64,000 bases of DNA from Cladobotryum mycophilum (taxonomy: Eukaryota > Ascomycota > Sordariomycetes > Hypocreales > Hypocreaceae). The translations under genes were made by a program, and so were the position numbers. Of the stretch, positions 24,782 to 36,778 are shown piece by piece (position 1 is the first letter of the stretch; each line of letters opens with the position of its first letter). The stretch covers positions 3,224,001 through 3,288,000 of the forward strand of contig CM071589.1 of the NCBI GenBank assembly GCA_036429605.1, given 5' to 3'. Below the pieces are notes generated by a model that saw nothing but the letters and a program-made list of their open reading frames with translations, made no database searches and was not told where the DNA came from.

Positions 24782-27356
24782 TTATTGGAGCATTTGATCC
24801 TCCCCGATGCCTGGCAAAGTCAAGCCCGCGGCCATCGCTTGAAGCTTGAACTCGGGATTACAAGGCAAGGAATGGGATTTGTGCTGTACTTCAGGTTAGA
24901 ACATGGACGCCTTTCCCTCCCCCCCCGGGGGGGGGGGGGATTAGGGTGTATAAACTTACATATTTCAAGCCGTTGAGGTTCTTGTATCGTTTACCACAGG
25001 TCTCGCAGTTAAATGGCTTTTCTTTCTCCATACCCAGGGTACCCGGATAAGGAGCACTAGTCTCCGGGTTGACAATGGAAAATGTCCCGTCGCCGTTTTC
25101 GTGTAGCTGCTGAGTTTGATGCCCATGAGCCTTATGATACCTGAGAAGACATCCTACGTTAGCTATCAACTACGCTAGCAAATCAAAGTGAGCCAACTTA
25201 CTTGAGGCCATTCTGGTTCTTGTAGGCCTTTTCACAGCCAATAACAGGACACTTGAAAGGTTTGTGCTCCTCGGGCATCATCATGCTTTGTAATCTCGCT
25301 AGCAGCACCTTGTTGGCCTGTGGATCGGTGAACTGGCCATTGGTGAGACCCAGTTGCGCAAGCTGGGCTTGAATCGATCTGTTTGCCTGTGGGAATGCGC
25401 CGTTGGGGCTAAACAAGTGCTTCCCTGGATCGTTGATGCAAAAGTTGGACTCGTTGCTGCCATTGTTGTTTCCATTTCCAAATGACATATCGCCCATATC
25501 TGCAGCATCGCCACCGCCCATGGGCATACCTGGTAGATCCTCATCCATTTCACCAATTGCCGAGGGCTGCTGTGCCTGTTGTGGCGGTACCTGCTGCTGT
25601 TGGGTTGTAAGAGTCGGGGTATTAACGGATGAAACTGTAGGGTTGTTTTGGAAACCAAAGCTGGCGGCGGCCGGCGTCGGCGGCTGTGATGTTCGCAAGC
25701 CTTGTGTGATCCCAGAGGTGTTCATGTTAAGCTGTGGTCGCTGCTGTTGACCAAACAGTTGTCTTGTCTGGTGCATCCTTGAGCTGTCATCCATATCCAT
25801 TGCGCCGATGGCATCATCCATCTCCATGTCCGCCACAGCGTCCATATCATCGTTCATGCTGTTGTTCATACCAGCGCTCATCTGGAGCATGGAAGCACCA
25901 ACACCCTGAGACCCGCCCATCTGAAGCGCCGAACCAGATGGGCGGTGCTGTTGTCCGAGCTGGCCTGACTGCAGCGAGTTGCCCTGCCCTGGCGTCGGTG
26001 TTGTTCTCGAGCTTGGCATCTTGGGTGAGCCCATCTGGTTGAATTGCGAAAAGGCATTGTTCCTGGTTGTGTTCGGGCTCTGCTGGGTGTGGGCTTCTTC
26101 GTAATGCTGTAGCAAGTCGTGGAGGTTGGGCAAGATCTTTCCGCAACATGTGAAATCTCTCATGAAATTGGCCTCCAGCTTAGGAAGATATGACGATGAA
26201 TGGAAAGAGGGAGATTGGTGAGCACCTCCGGTAAAAGGCGACGTGCCATGCATCATAATACTGTGCACGTATCGTGTCAGCAAAACGGGGCTCTACGTGG
26301 AGGCAAGAGATGATGAATCACAACAGGAAACCACAGCTTAATGCCATGATGCGCCAGCTTGGTGGGGAGAAAGAAGTGAGGGGAGGGGACAAAGGTCGAG
26401 CCGCGGGGTGCCGATCGAGGGGTCCGAAATGTCTCGCTCATCTTGACACACATTGTTGACCATGATTTCATGTGGCGCGGGGGTTGTGAACCTTGTGAGA
26501 AGGGAAAAGAGAGGAGTGGGGGAGGGGAAGTAAAGAAACAGAGGATTGAAGAAAATGTGGCCGGCTTACTCGTCTCGCACAAAACTACCAAATGACATGC
26601 CACCCCAGCTCATGCCGCCCATAAGGCTTCCAGCCAAACTCTCCCGGCGGTTGCGATTAACATTATCGCGGTTCTGATTGTTGACGGAAATCGGCTTTGG
26701 GCCAGCACTGACGAAGGAGTCCTGGCGAGTGCGACTCATGGCCGCGTCGAGCCCAGGGCCGGTGGTCATATCGACGAGGGCGTCGCAATCGGTCAACTCG
26801 ATTTCGGGAGATACAAAGAAGTTCGGGTCGATGCCGTCCGACGCTGAAGAAGTGATGGCAGCGTCTTCGAGGGAACGTGTCAAGATGGAAATTGATTTAG
26901 AAGTCGGTGCTGCGGAGACGGCCGTCCTCAGATTGCGGTTCCGGGAAAAAGTTCGGGAGGAGTTCCCGGTTGGGGAGAAGGTGATTGTGTCAGCGAAGAC
27001 GACGAGTTGAGTGAAGTTGGAGAATCGGCGTGGGCGGAGGAGGCGAAGTAGGCAGCGAGGTCGCTGGCACTTCCGGCTTTGGCGCTGCTGAAAGTAGTCG
27101 TAGTGCTGGTGGTGGTGGTGGTGGTGATGGTGCTGGCACTGGCACCACTGGCACTACTGGCGCTGTTCGCAGTGGCGCGAGTGTGGGTTACTTGGAACAG
27201 GGCGTTGGGGCTAGCGCTGGTGCCGGCGCTGCCACTGGCACCACTGGCACTGACGCTGTCGCTGACAATGGCCCTGGCGTCGCTCGCTGTCGCAAAGATG
27301 GGCTCCTCCTGGGTCTTGTCCTCAGTGTTCTGAAACCACTTCAGCGCGTTCCGCAT
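24782..27356 (-). CDS. SFP1: Sfp1-type C2H2 zinc-finger transcription factor, 5' exon frame unresolved
   Basis: Exons 26260-25202, 25140-24960 and 24883-24782 join cleanly and are preceded by an exon ending at 26570. A first finger-like block FTCCGKILPNLHDLLQHYEEAH is followed by a long Gln/Asn/Met-rich region. Two C2H2 fingers near the end read CPVIGCEKAYKNQNGLKYHKAHGH and CETCGKRYKNLNGLKYHKSH, linked by LHENGDGTFSIVNPET. This pair and linker are the hallmark of the Sfp1 family, which drives ribosomal-protein and ribosome-biogenesis genes in response to nutrients. The N-terminus probably starts at the ATG at 27356, the first ATG after 490 nt without one on this strand. That Ser/Thr-rich frame ends at a TGA at 26928, while the conserved frame (PTSKSISILTRSLEDA and SPEIELTDCDALVD) is one base out. 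A lost base or an unusual intron in about 26925-27010 is needed. The other introns are 309, 61 and 76 bp. Confidence 0.85.
24919..24939. repeat. C8G13 homopolymer junction in an intron
   Basis: Eight C are followed directly by 13 G, inside the last intron (24884-24959) of the Sfp1-type gene. The two runs are complementary and could snap back. Such tracts are hard to sequence, so the exact lengths are uncertain. Confidence 0.9.
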
Positions 27357-27720
27357 AATAAATAGCAGTAGCTTATAGGCGTGTGCTGGCGGTGAAGATT
27401 TCCAAATCAGAGAGAGAAAATGCGTGTGTGAGTCTCTGAGTGAGTGCGAGTGTGTCCTTTTTAGGCGAGGACGACGAAGGCGCAAACAATAACCAGACAG
27501 GGACTCGGCCTTTTTCTATGCAATGGCTTTTGAGTGATTTCCCGGTTTCCGTCTTGTTATTGTTGTTCAGTTAACCGAAGGGGTGTGTAGAGAAGAGTGT
27601 ACCCTTTGAATGAATCGTAATAATAGAAACTCGGATATGAGCGGAGTGTAGAGGGCGTAGTAGTGGTACTCGAAGGTAAGTTGGTAGGTTGGTAATAAGG
27701 TGAGGCAGGCAATTAGTAAA

Positions 27721-27753
27721 AGAAGAAGAAGAAGAAGAAGAAGAAGAAGAGAA
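27721..27753. repeat. (AGA)n microsatellite
   Basis: About ten AGA units lie in the presumed 5' leader of the Sfp1-type gene. On the transcribed strand they read as TCT, a pyrimidine-rich tract common in fungal leaders. Confidence 0.95.
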
Positions 27754-30193
27754 GACGAGGAGAAGACGGGAGAATCCCTGGCCCTCGTCTCCGGTGCCTC
27801 GGTTCTTTTTGTATGTGTTCTTTTATGTTATACTTGGTATGTATGGCATGCATGAACCGTAGCAAGCTCCCCTTGATGCGCCTCAAGGATTAAAAGAGTC
27901 GCGACGACTCGATACCTCTTTGTGTAATATGGAACCTGGGTAGGTTGGTGGTAGGAGTAGTAGTGGTGGTAGGTAGTGAGTAGGTAAGGTAGCCAGCGGT
28001 GGCGGGAAGGTCGTCTGTTTGAACACAACACTGGAGGATAACAGGCCGCCCGGAGCTGTAATGAGCTGCTAATAATACCTACGGCCTGTAGTACAACCTG
28101 GATTTCCAGTGAACAACAGAATAGCGGTTGGTGGCTCTGATGCCCGCGTGGTGTGTTGCGGGTTTGTTGGGCTACAAACGCAGCTAAGGATGGTTGCAGC
28201 CCTCCCGGAGGGAGTATGGGTGATTGATTGATGATGGATGGATGGTGTAAGTCGGTTGGCCTGGTTAAGCTCGCTCTTCAACGGCGTTGCACATGCAAGG
28301 CTAGACGATAGTAAATAATGAAGGTTGATGATGATGATGATGACTCTTCCCGTGGCTTGATGATTTTTATGACACACTGCTAATGTATAGTAGGTATGTA
28401 TGTGTATGTATGTAGTGGTAGTAGTAGGTATGAACGAGCTGAATCTTCTTTTCTGGCGCAAGCCTCCCTCGGTGAGTGAAGATTGAACAATCTACCTGTC
28501 CTCTTTCCCTTTTGCTGACTTGACAATGATAAAATGGAAGAACAAGACGAGACAGGCAAGTCCAGCTGTAGGAGGTTGGAGAACGGAGAGAAGGAACCTT
28601 GGAGCCTTCAAGGTTGGGAAGCATGATGGAGAGAGGCCAAATGTACAAGTACTCTCAAGTATTCGACACGAAACTCACTACCAACATTGAAGGCCCGCGC
28701 AGTGTGCCAAAGCGTCCATCCGCATCCCCTGCGACGCTGGAAGCACTGATCACTGCCAGTGAGTGGCCAGGCTGCTACAGGGGACAGGGGTTGGCGCTAA
28801 CGGTTAATTGGGCACCTACCAGGCCACAGGAGCGAAGACTCGGCGGGTACCTTTGTACAGGCAATGAGTGTACCCTTGTACCCGCCTCAAGTCACCCTGG
28901 GTACAGACTACTTCCAGGCCCTTCTCCGCAGCGTTGCCCTGCATGTACATACAGGTACTGGCCTGGCTTGCATATACTCGGCGCAGGCGAGACTTAAAAG
29001 GATGAATACGTAGTCGTACATGCGCACATGCACCGAAATGGACGCAGAAATGCCAAGACCGGTTGTGGATAGCTGCAGTTTTCGTAGACAAGTCATTTGT
29101 AGAAATGGTATGCTTACTCCAGTCGGAATTCCTAGGTACGCTTCGGAATATGAAGGAACCTTGTGAAGTGCGCTCTGATAGAACTGGCAACCAACCAAGA
29201 CATTCATGCGCAGTGAGCGCTGCAAGTGAGAGGGAAAAAAGTATGGAGTACATGCTAAGGTACTTCTATCCTGCATCCGTCCCATGTGGTGGAGAATGGG
29301 TGTGGATGCCTCTTCCGGTTAGCCCCAAGCCTGCTAGGTTCAAGGTACCTGTTTCTACGCTACCCATTACCTTGACCTAGACGGCTACAGCGAGGCGAGA
29401 AATAGTACACGACGGAGTACTTCCTTTCTTCACCATCCATCCTCATCTTCAGCAACATAAGGTACCTTACCCTATCCTTCTTAGAGAGGAAGTTTTAGAG
29501 TGCCCCCGTCCGGAGACACTTGCCGCCCCAATCAAAGCATTATGACTCACAGATAAATGAGAAACACATATTCGTTGTCGATAAAGTTGCCTCATGCTCC
29601 CAAGCCAGCACATGTACACATGCTCACTGGGGTCCTTGGGAATGCCTCTCTCCCATGGTCCCAGCGCGTCTAGATTCACGCCTTGAAAGATAATTCAGTG
29701 GGTACTTGTTTCATAGGGCACGGTACTTGGTCGTAGCGCATAAATGACGGCGAGACTGCTACGGCGTCAGTGCCGGGAATAGATGGATAGATACTTGGAA
29801 GTTAGTACGGAGCATTGGGTAGGCTTCTTGGCTCTTGGAGGAAGATGTATGTAACAGCAATGACATGACTCCTTCGTCTATTCAATCTGCATACCTACCT
29901 CGTCCTCTTACCAGGTAAGGATCCATACTAGCTAACTAGACTCTGTAGTACGGCTTCAAATTGCAAAAAGGAAAGACCGCCTAGAATAGCCGTTCCCATT
30001 TTGGTACACCGGGATTTCCAAATACCGCACGCTTTAGAGTTTCTGTTAGCCTGACAACCAACGAATTGCTATTGTCCATGGCTTATTTAATGTCAACAAA
30101 TACAAATACTCGCTCGTCTTACCAACAAGAAAATAGTAGGAGGGTGGGTTGGTAGAAGAGGAATAGATCACGACCGTTAGCGGGGGAGGCAGG

Positions 30194-30196
<3 letters not shown>

Positions 30197-30231
<35 letters not shown>
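30197..30231. repeat. (GA)17 microsatellite
   Basis: A perfect dinucleotide run in intergenic DNA. Confidence 0.95.
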
Positions 30232-30233
<2 letters not shown>

Positions 30234-33200
30234 CTAAAAAAAATGGACAACATATCGGATACGCCTACGTCAAGGCACCCAGTCTCTCTACCTACTTACC
30301 TATCTACCTCTTATCTGCCAACGACTCAGGCATCTAGGCATATCTAGGCCTTGGTTCAAAAAGTAAATGAATGTGAACCGCCCGCACTTTGTCAGTCAGA
30401 GACGCACTAGTCAGGCAAGCCAAGATACTACTGCTCAGTAGGAGAGGACAAAAGAGGGGCGTTGTCCAAGCCATACTGAGAATTGAGAGAGGGGGTGATG
30501 AGTGATGAGCAGTGTGACGAAACTTTGCATATGTGGAAATTCAAAGCATCAAACACGTCTCTTGGCTTGCAGTGCTGTGCAGCGTGAGGTACTCGCAGCC
30601 AAAGACACACGCTTATAATGCAATGCAAGCACATCCAGCACTCCAGCAGACGAGAGTGCTACGCTAGGAACGGAGGATACTAACCTATATGGCCGAGTAT
30701 GGTAACGGCAGCCAGCAGGTTAGGGTAGTCACCATCTCAACCTGATTCTGAGTGGTATGGATGTCTTACTTTATCAACTTGGTTTTTTTGGTTGTTGTTG
30801 CTGTCTGAGTCCGTGAGTCCATGTGTCCATGTCCATGGATGTCTGTGTGCTGTATCTGATGGTGTGCTGTCCTTGTCAATTTTCATTTTCTTTGGTGCTG
30901 TGTTGCGCAACCCACCAGACCGACAAAGTACCTCAGGTATTTGTATTAATTATCAAGGCGACCAACATCGTGTAAAAAGCACACATATTCAATTCTCGTC
31001 GGTCCACTCCTTATTCGATCGTTCATTACTACTATACCTACTAGGTAGTACTTACGTACAGGTAGTAACCTGGTAGACAGACATGCATCCATGGATGTCC
31101 ATGACTGCTTGTAGTAGTCGGGCAGTAGCAACCGTCATGTACTACCTTGCCTTATTTCCTCCTAGCATCCATCATCTCTCCCTTCCGTCCCGTCATCTTT
31201 TCCCTCCTCACCGCCCGCTGTGCTGCAAAAGCAGGCGAGTCCATTTCCATCGCACCCTGTGATCTACCATGACCAGGATATCCTACCTTTCCCTCCCCCG
31301 TTATCACGATGCAAGTCCGCCAATGGTGATGCGCAGTCTCTTTTGTTACGCTTTGAGACTTGGACGCCCGCTTCTTCTGGGTTGGGGGAAGCCTCAATCC
31401 TTCGTTCACGACTAACTTGAGACCCTGCATGTCCAGCTGATGGACTGACTGCTCTGGTGCCAACAACCTCCCAGTCCGTGCGTGCAGGGCCGGCTAGGAT
31501 CTGGATTAATATTCGACACCGCCAGATCTGTTGTTGTTCTTGTTGTCCTTTTCCTTACGGCGGACAGGTGGACGAGTACTGAGCATGTACTGTACATTCC
31601 AGTACTTGCCTCTCTTTACTTTTTGTGTGCATCGACGGGCGATCTGGGCGGCGGCCTGACCCAAGAACCCGGAGCCAGGAGCGCCTCCAAAACAATAATA
31701 ATGCGTGAGGTACAGACACACCAGGAACAAACGAATGAAGCTGTCTTTGCGCAACGTCCGGCCCGGTTTGGCCTGCAGGAAAGCCCGAAATTGGGGCATT
31801 AAACGACCACGCGGATGTTTGTATGTATGTGTGTACAGGCACGCCGGAGCGTCAGTTCTCGTCAGCGCCATGTCGGAAACAGCTTTGAAGGATCAACGAA
31901 ATGAGATTGTCGACCCCGAAAGCCGGAGCGCTATGCCAGTGTACGAATGCATCCACATCCTTTCCCCGGCCCTCATTTTGCCGTATTCGAGGTGGTGAGT
32001 ATATCCCGGACTAGATACAAGTAATATCTTCAACAAGGAAACAGACCAGGATGTACATACGCTTCCGTAAGTCTCTGTTTGTTCAGGTTAGGTTTTGTTT
32101 GCAGGGCTTAATCACATTGATTGCCGAGGCATCCTTGCGCTTTTTTCTTTTTTCTCTCTTGTCAACATCCTGCATCTCACATGGTAGAATCCTTGTCACC
32201 ACATGGTGGGCCCTTATTTCAAAGACAGCCACAAGTATATCCAGAACACGTACGACATAATTGCAGTGTTGCTGTCAAATTCGCCCGAGTTGTGTCCTTG
32301 CCCGCTGTCAATGGCAGCCTTGATAAACAAAGGCCGTGCTTGAGACCAGAAATAGCCGCCTGTACAGAACAGCAATAGAGGTTGAACCTATTGTTCGTTA
32401 GTCCACATCTGTTCGTGAACTGGTCAGAATCCACCCGACTCGTGGACTTGGACCACTAGCATCACGGATTACTCCCCGGTTTATGACCGACTTGTGGGCA
32501 GATGCTAGGTACACTGTTTCTACCTCAACAGTTTGGCGCACTTTCTGGCGTTAAGACGAATCTGGAGACACCATCCAATCAACCAGTCGCCATGGTTTCA
32601 TATCATACGGCGCCATCGATGTGCGTGACACAACCTTCTAACGCTCTTAGGCCATAAAATAAGTTGCTAATAGCTCTAAGAAAAGTCGCTGAGTTGATAT
32701 CTAGAGACGGACTATACGCATTCAGTTTGTACCGAGTGGTATCAAGAATGCCTGAGCACCGGGCCCATTGACGCAATGCACCGGCCTTGGCCGAAGACTT
32801 GCAAGGAATTGGTGCAAGTCTTTCGGTTGGTGGAAGCAATTGAGGTCCTCTTGATTCGGCGAAAAGTGGATGCCAGGGTGGGTTTTGGTAGTATGGAACA
32901 TACGAACCTTTCCATAATAGCTTCGTTTGACGGGTCATCAGCCGCAATGTCATCCAGCCCCCACCCTTTTCCGCCGCTGGCGACTGGAGACATTGGACCC
33001 TGAATGCATCTGAACCCTTGTCACACAGAGAGGGGCTTGGCTGTCGATCACAACTCTTGAGTCTGGCCGACAGTAACAATGTCGCTGCAACTCATTACAT
33101 GCATCCAGCACGAGATTGTTTGCTTCCAGATCTCACAACGGCCAATCTGGCACGTGCTTTGTTCCTTTTAATATACATACTTTTGTATATCATATGCATT

Positions 33201-34651
33201 CACAATTTTTCGACCAACTGCCGATTGCCGATGACTTTTCGGTCCATGGTCAGGAGGACGGGCGTCGGCAAGTTAGTACGCATATCCAAGACATAGTTTA
33301 TAAGGTCTCTTACACCGATTCGCCCGATCTGCAAACAACAAATCAAACCACTCGAATCAAACAACAAGAATGTCACGTTGGTATATTAGAGCGAAGCTTG
33401 TGTTTCTACCCCTCAACCTAAATTGTTACTCGTGACCGCAGACACATACACGCACATACAACTATGTATCCCTTGAGCATCCGCGGCACGGCTGGGGGAG
33501 ACAGTTTTGTCTCGCTCAGACCCCCATGTTTTAACCAAGAAGTTTTTTTTCTGAGCACAGAGTACATAGGTAGGGTTCAGAGGTGCGGAGAAGGTGTTTG
33601 CGGCAGGCAATAGTCCTATGGAGAGGAAGACATGCAGGCCAAGGGACAGATGCAATGCAACACATTGATAAGTTTTTGATAAGAAAAAAACTCGGGCCAA
33701 ATGCTCCAACTAATGTTTGTCTTGCTGAATTCAGGCTCGGGTAAATAAAGCCGGCACTGGTTTGAGTTGAGGGAGATGGGTGATCTTGACGTGGTTTGTA
33801 CGACCTACCTACCCCAGAAATGTTGAGGGTGATCTATCACTTGAACGAGACGGTTTCCAAGCTAGGTAATCCGAGTCCTAGTTAGGGCTGCTGTTGATCA
33901 AATGATGTGGTGGACACAATACTTTACTTGAAGCAGATCGCCCAACGGGAATACTACCAAATAGGGACGCATTACATTTCCATGAAAGGGATCCGAAGAG
34001 CTGTGTTGCCTTTGCAAGTTTCTTGATAAAGGCTCCTTTTATGTTTTGATTCTCCTGAACTTGTGGAATTTTTTACCTCTGCACTCTATTTGCCCGTCTG
34101 ATCTTTGGTATCTTGATCTCGAACAGAAGCATTTGTCCTCCTTCTCACAATATTTGCGGGATATATGCAGTATGATGTAACCGCCCGCTCGAGCCTCGCA
34201 CGCCCTCAATTGACGAGGTTATCCTTGATTAGGAGCTCTGGTTGTAAATCTCATAAGGTATGAGATTCCAACATGTTGTATGATTTTGCATTGACCAAGC
34301 ATGACGTTGAAATAAAATGCTGGGTGACGTCTAGGAAATTTGTACGATGTCTAGAAAGTGAACTCTCGCTGACGCTTGCAGGCGACTTGCCCCCCTCTCC
34401 CCTTGAGTAATCGGCCACGTTATATCGGTAAACTATCCAACGGCGGCACGATTCTACAATCACGCGAGAGTACATCTAGCACGGAGAGGGACTGCATGAA
34501 CCATGTTCGTTAAAACATCAGCAATAAAGGTCTAGGGTAAACTCTCGAGGTTTTGGATGACGGCCAACGCCGCAACCCCGTCCACAAACAAACCTTGTTA
34601 TGTCTGGTACCTTGCATGAAACCCGAGCCTCTGACCGTTGGATGATGCACC

Positions 34652-34662
34652 GGGGGGGGGGG
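34652..34662. repeat. G11 homopolymer
   Basis: Eleven G follow CACC. It shows that long G runs do occur in this assembly outside genes. Confidence 0.9.
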
Positions 34663-35422
34663 ATCGGTACGTGAAGGACCGGGGAAGAGCTGAAAAAAAA
34701 GATGGGGGAAAGTTAAGTAGCAGATCTGAAATGACCCTCGGTTCCCGGAGAGGGACGGAGGGAGGGAGGGAGGGAAGAAAAAAACGTGGCTTACGGCTGT
34801 TGCAGGAATCTGATTCATGAAGTGTGATTTTAGCTTCTCGATATGAGTTGGTGATATAGGAAGGGGTTTAGTTGAGAACACCCCAAGCCAAAGCGGCAGA
34901 AGATGGTACGGTGGCACCCAATCAAAGAAGAATGAAGGTGAGATCCTGTTATCAGATCTTGCACCCGGGAGGGTCTGGGGAGGGGGAGGACGTGCAGTGC
35001 AGAGGGTGAGCGGTTGAAGGGCGTAGGTAGGTGGTGGTGGTGGACGCTGTGTGTATTGTTGTAGCCAGTATGTACTGATACTGATACGGTAGAGTTGATA
35101 CGTGATGGCTTCATTTTCTTTCTTCATTCGTACGGAGGAGACAAACCGGAGAGCAATTCAGTCCGACAAGGCTACAAGAGATTGGTGTTGGGTTAAGAAT
35201 AATGTTCGACATGAATGACTTGAGAAGAAGAGTCTATTTTTCTTATTTATAGATGGGTGTATTTGGATGCACAACTGCCGTTGTCATTCACAATGTACAT
35301 CCTTTCTGATCACAGTTGGTATTGCTTTGGAATCAAATTTTCCATTGAGGCTGCTTGGAAAATGTTAGGTGAGCACGCGACACTAATAGGAAACGAGGCA
35401 GAAGGATCCGGTGCCTGAGCTG

Positions 35423-35424
<2 letters not shown>

Positions 35425-35465
<41 letters not shown>

Positions 35466-35468
35466 ACA
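35425..35468. repeat. (CA)n microsatellite
   Basis: About 17 CA units, one interruption, then four more units. Intergenic. Confidence 0.95.
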
Positions 35469-36096
35469 TTCCATTTTTCTCTCCTGCGGCATCGTTCGGT
35501 CTGGAGAAGGCTGAAGGAACGGGGGGGAAATTCTTTAGGCTCCTCCGAATCGCCGCAGGCGCCGCAAATGCCGCAGCAGGCCGCACTGGCACTGCTGTGG
35601 CCCGAACACACGCCGCAAGGCTACTCGATTATCTATCCAATTACTCTAGTAAAGCGGCCACTACCGTAGAATGAAAAAGAAGAAAGAAAAAAACAGCCAA
35701 TTTGATATCCAAAACAAAAAAGAACAAGTTTCTGTAGATTCATGAGAATATCATGAAAATCCATGGGGGAAATTCGGTCCCTGACAGGAACGCTGCTCCA
35801 GGGTATCTTATTGGCTCACGGGTAGCAAGGGGGTAAAGAAAGAAAAGAAAAGAAGGGAAGAAAAAAACAGTTCATCGGAGTTGATGCGGTGATGGGGCGG
35901 GATTATCTCGGTGGGTGTTTTCTCGGCCATCGCAGTGCGGCGGGCGGGCAGGTCGGGTTCAAAAGTGGTGGTACGTACCGTGCGGGTATGTACATACGCT
36001 CTTCTTTGCGGGACGGCTCGGGATGAGATAAAAATTTACATCATACCATATCGAAAGCAACAGTGAAAAAGTAGGTCAAAGGCTTGTTTTTGTTTG

Positions 36097-36105
36097 TATA
36101 TATTA
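36097..36105 (+). promoter_or_regulatory. Candidate TATA element of RCF2
   Basis: TATATATTA followed by TTTAA lies directly before a long CA- and pyrimidine-rich leader that is free of ATG to the RCF2 start. The position would place transcription start near 36125-36160. The site is a candidate from composition only. Confidence 0.4.
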
Positions 36106-36778
36106 TTTAATAGAGGACGCATTCGGCTTTGCATCGATTCCCTTTGCTTTCCTGTTCATCATCACCATCACATTGCATCATCAACACTCGGCAGCAATCC
36201 CACATCAATCTACTCAATCAATTATTGAATCACTTCCTCTCGACAACCTAGACAATCCCATTCATCTTACATACCCACCTACATACAACAACTCATCATC
36301 GTCATCGCCGTCATCGTCCTAATTCGACAATTCACACCAAATCCCACTCCCAACCTATTACTTTGTACTTCCACCAACAGTACGATATTCAATCAACAAC
36401 AAAACTGCCGAATCCCTTTTTCTTTCAATCATCCCATCTCAAACCCTTTTAAAGAAATCGCACTCAGATCTACCGGAAGCAGCTAAAACGCACCTCCACC
36501 ACCTACTAAACTCTCCTATTTGACGAAACCTAAAAAAAAACATTGCAGAGAGGGGTTTTTTTATTTTTAAACCACGGTATTAGATCGAGAAACGGCGAAA
36601 ACCCACCTCGACTCAGTAGATCCGGATCTCACAGTCCATCGTATTCCCACTGCAGGACACACCATTTCATTTCATTTCATTTAACGGATCCTTTTCCCTA
36701 GCCTTTCCATTTCCTCTTGGAAAGCCTCAAGTCGCAACTCTAGAGAGAGAGAAAAAACACATAAAGCAATCAGCAACT
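36106..36778 (+). promoter_or_regulatory. Presumed long 5' leader of RCF2
   Basis: The whole stretch lacks ATG on the plus strand, and the ATG-free region extends back to 36025. It is rich in C and A with CATC-type words and a (CATTT)4 repeat at 36663-36682. This is the composition of a fungal 5' UTR. A spliced leader intron cannot be excluded. Confidence 0.6.
36663..36682. repeat. (CATTT)4 short tandem repeat
   Basis: Four perfect pentamers in the presumed RCF2 leader. Confidence 0.95.

Larger units (their letters stand above)
27357..36105. other. Gene-poor 8.7 kb interval
   Basis: No gene can be supported. The left 490 nt (27357-27846) are ATG-free on the minus strand and look like the 5' leader of the Sfp1-type gene. 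The rest holds microsatellites (27721-27753, 30197-30231, 35425-35468), a G11 run (34652-34662) and many GGTA/TACC words. A near-palindromic CTACCTACTAGGTAG lies near 31040-31055. Open frames reach about 200 codons but are low-complexity or antisense to simple repeats. Confidence 0.6.
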
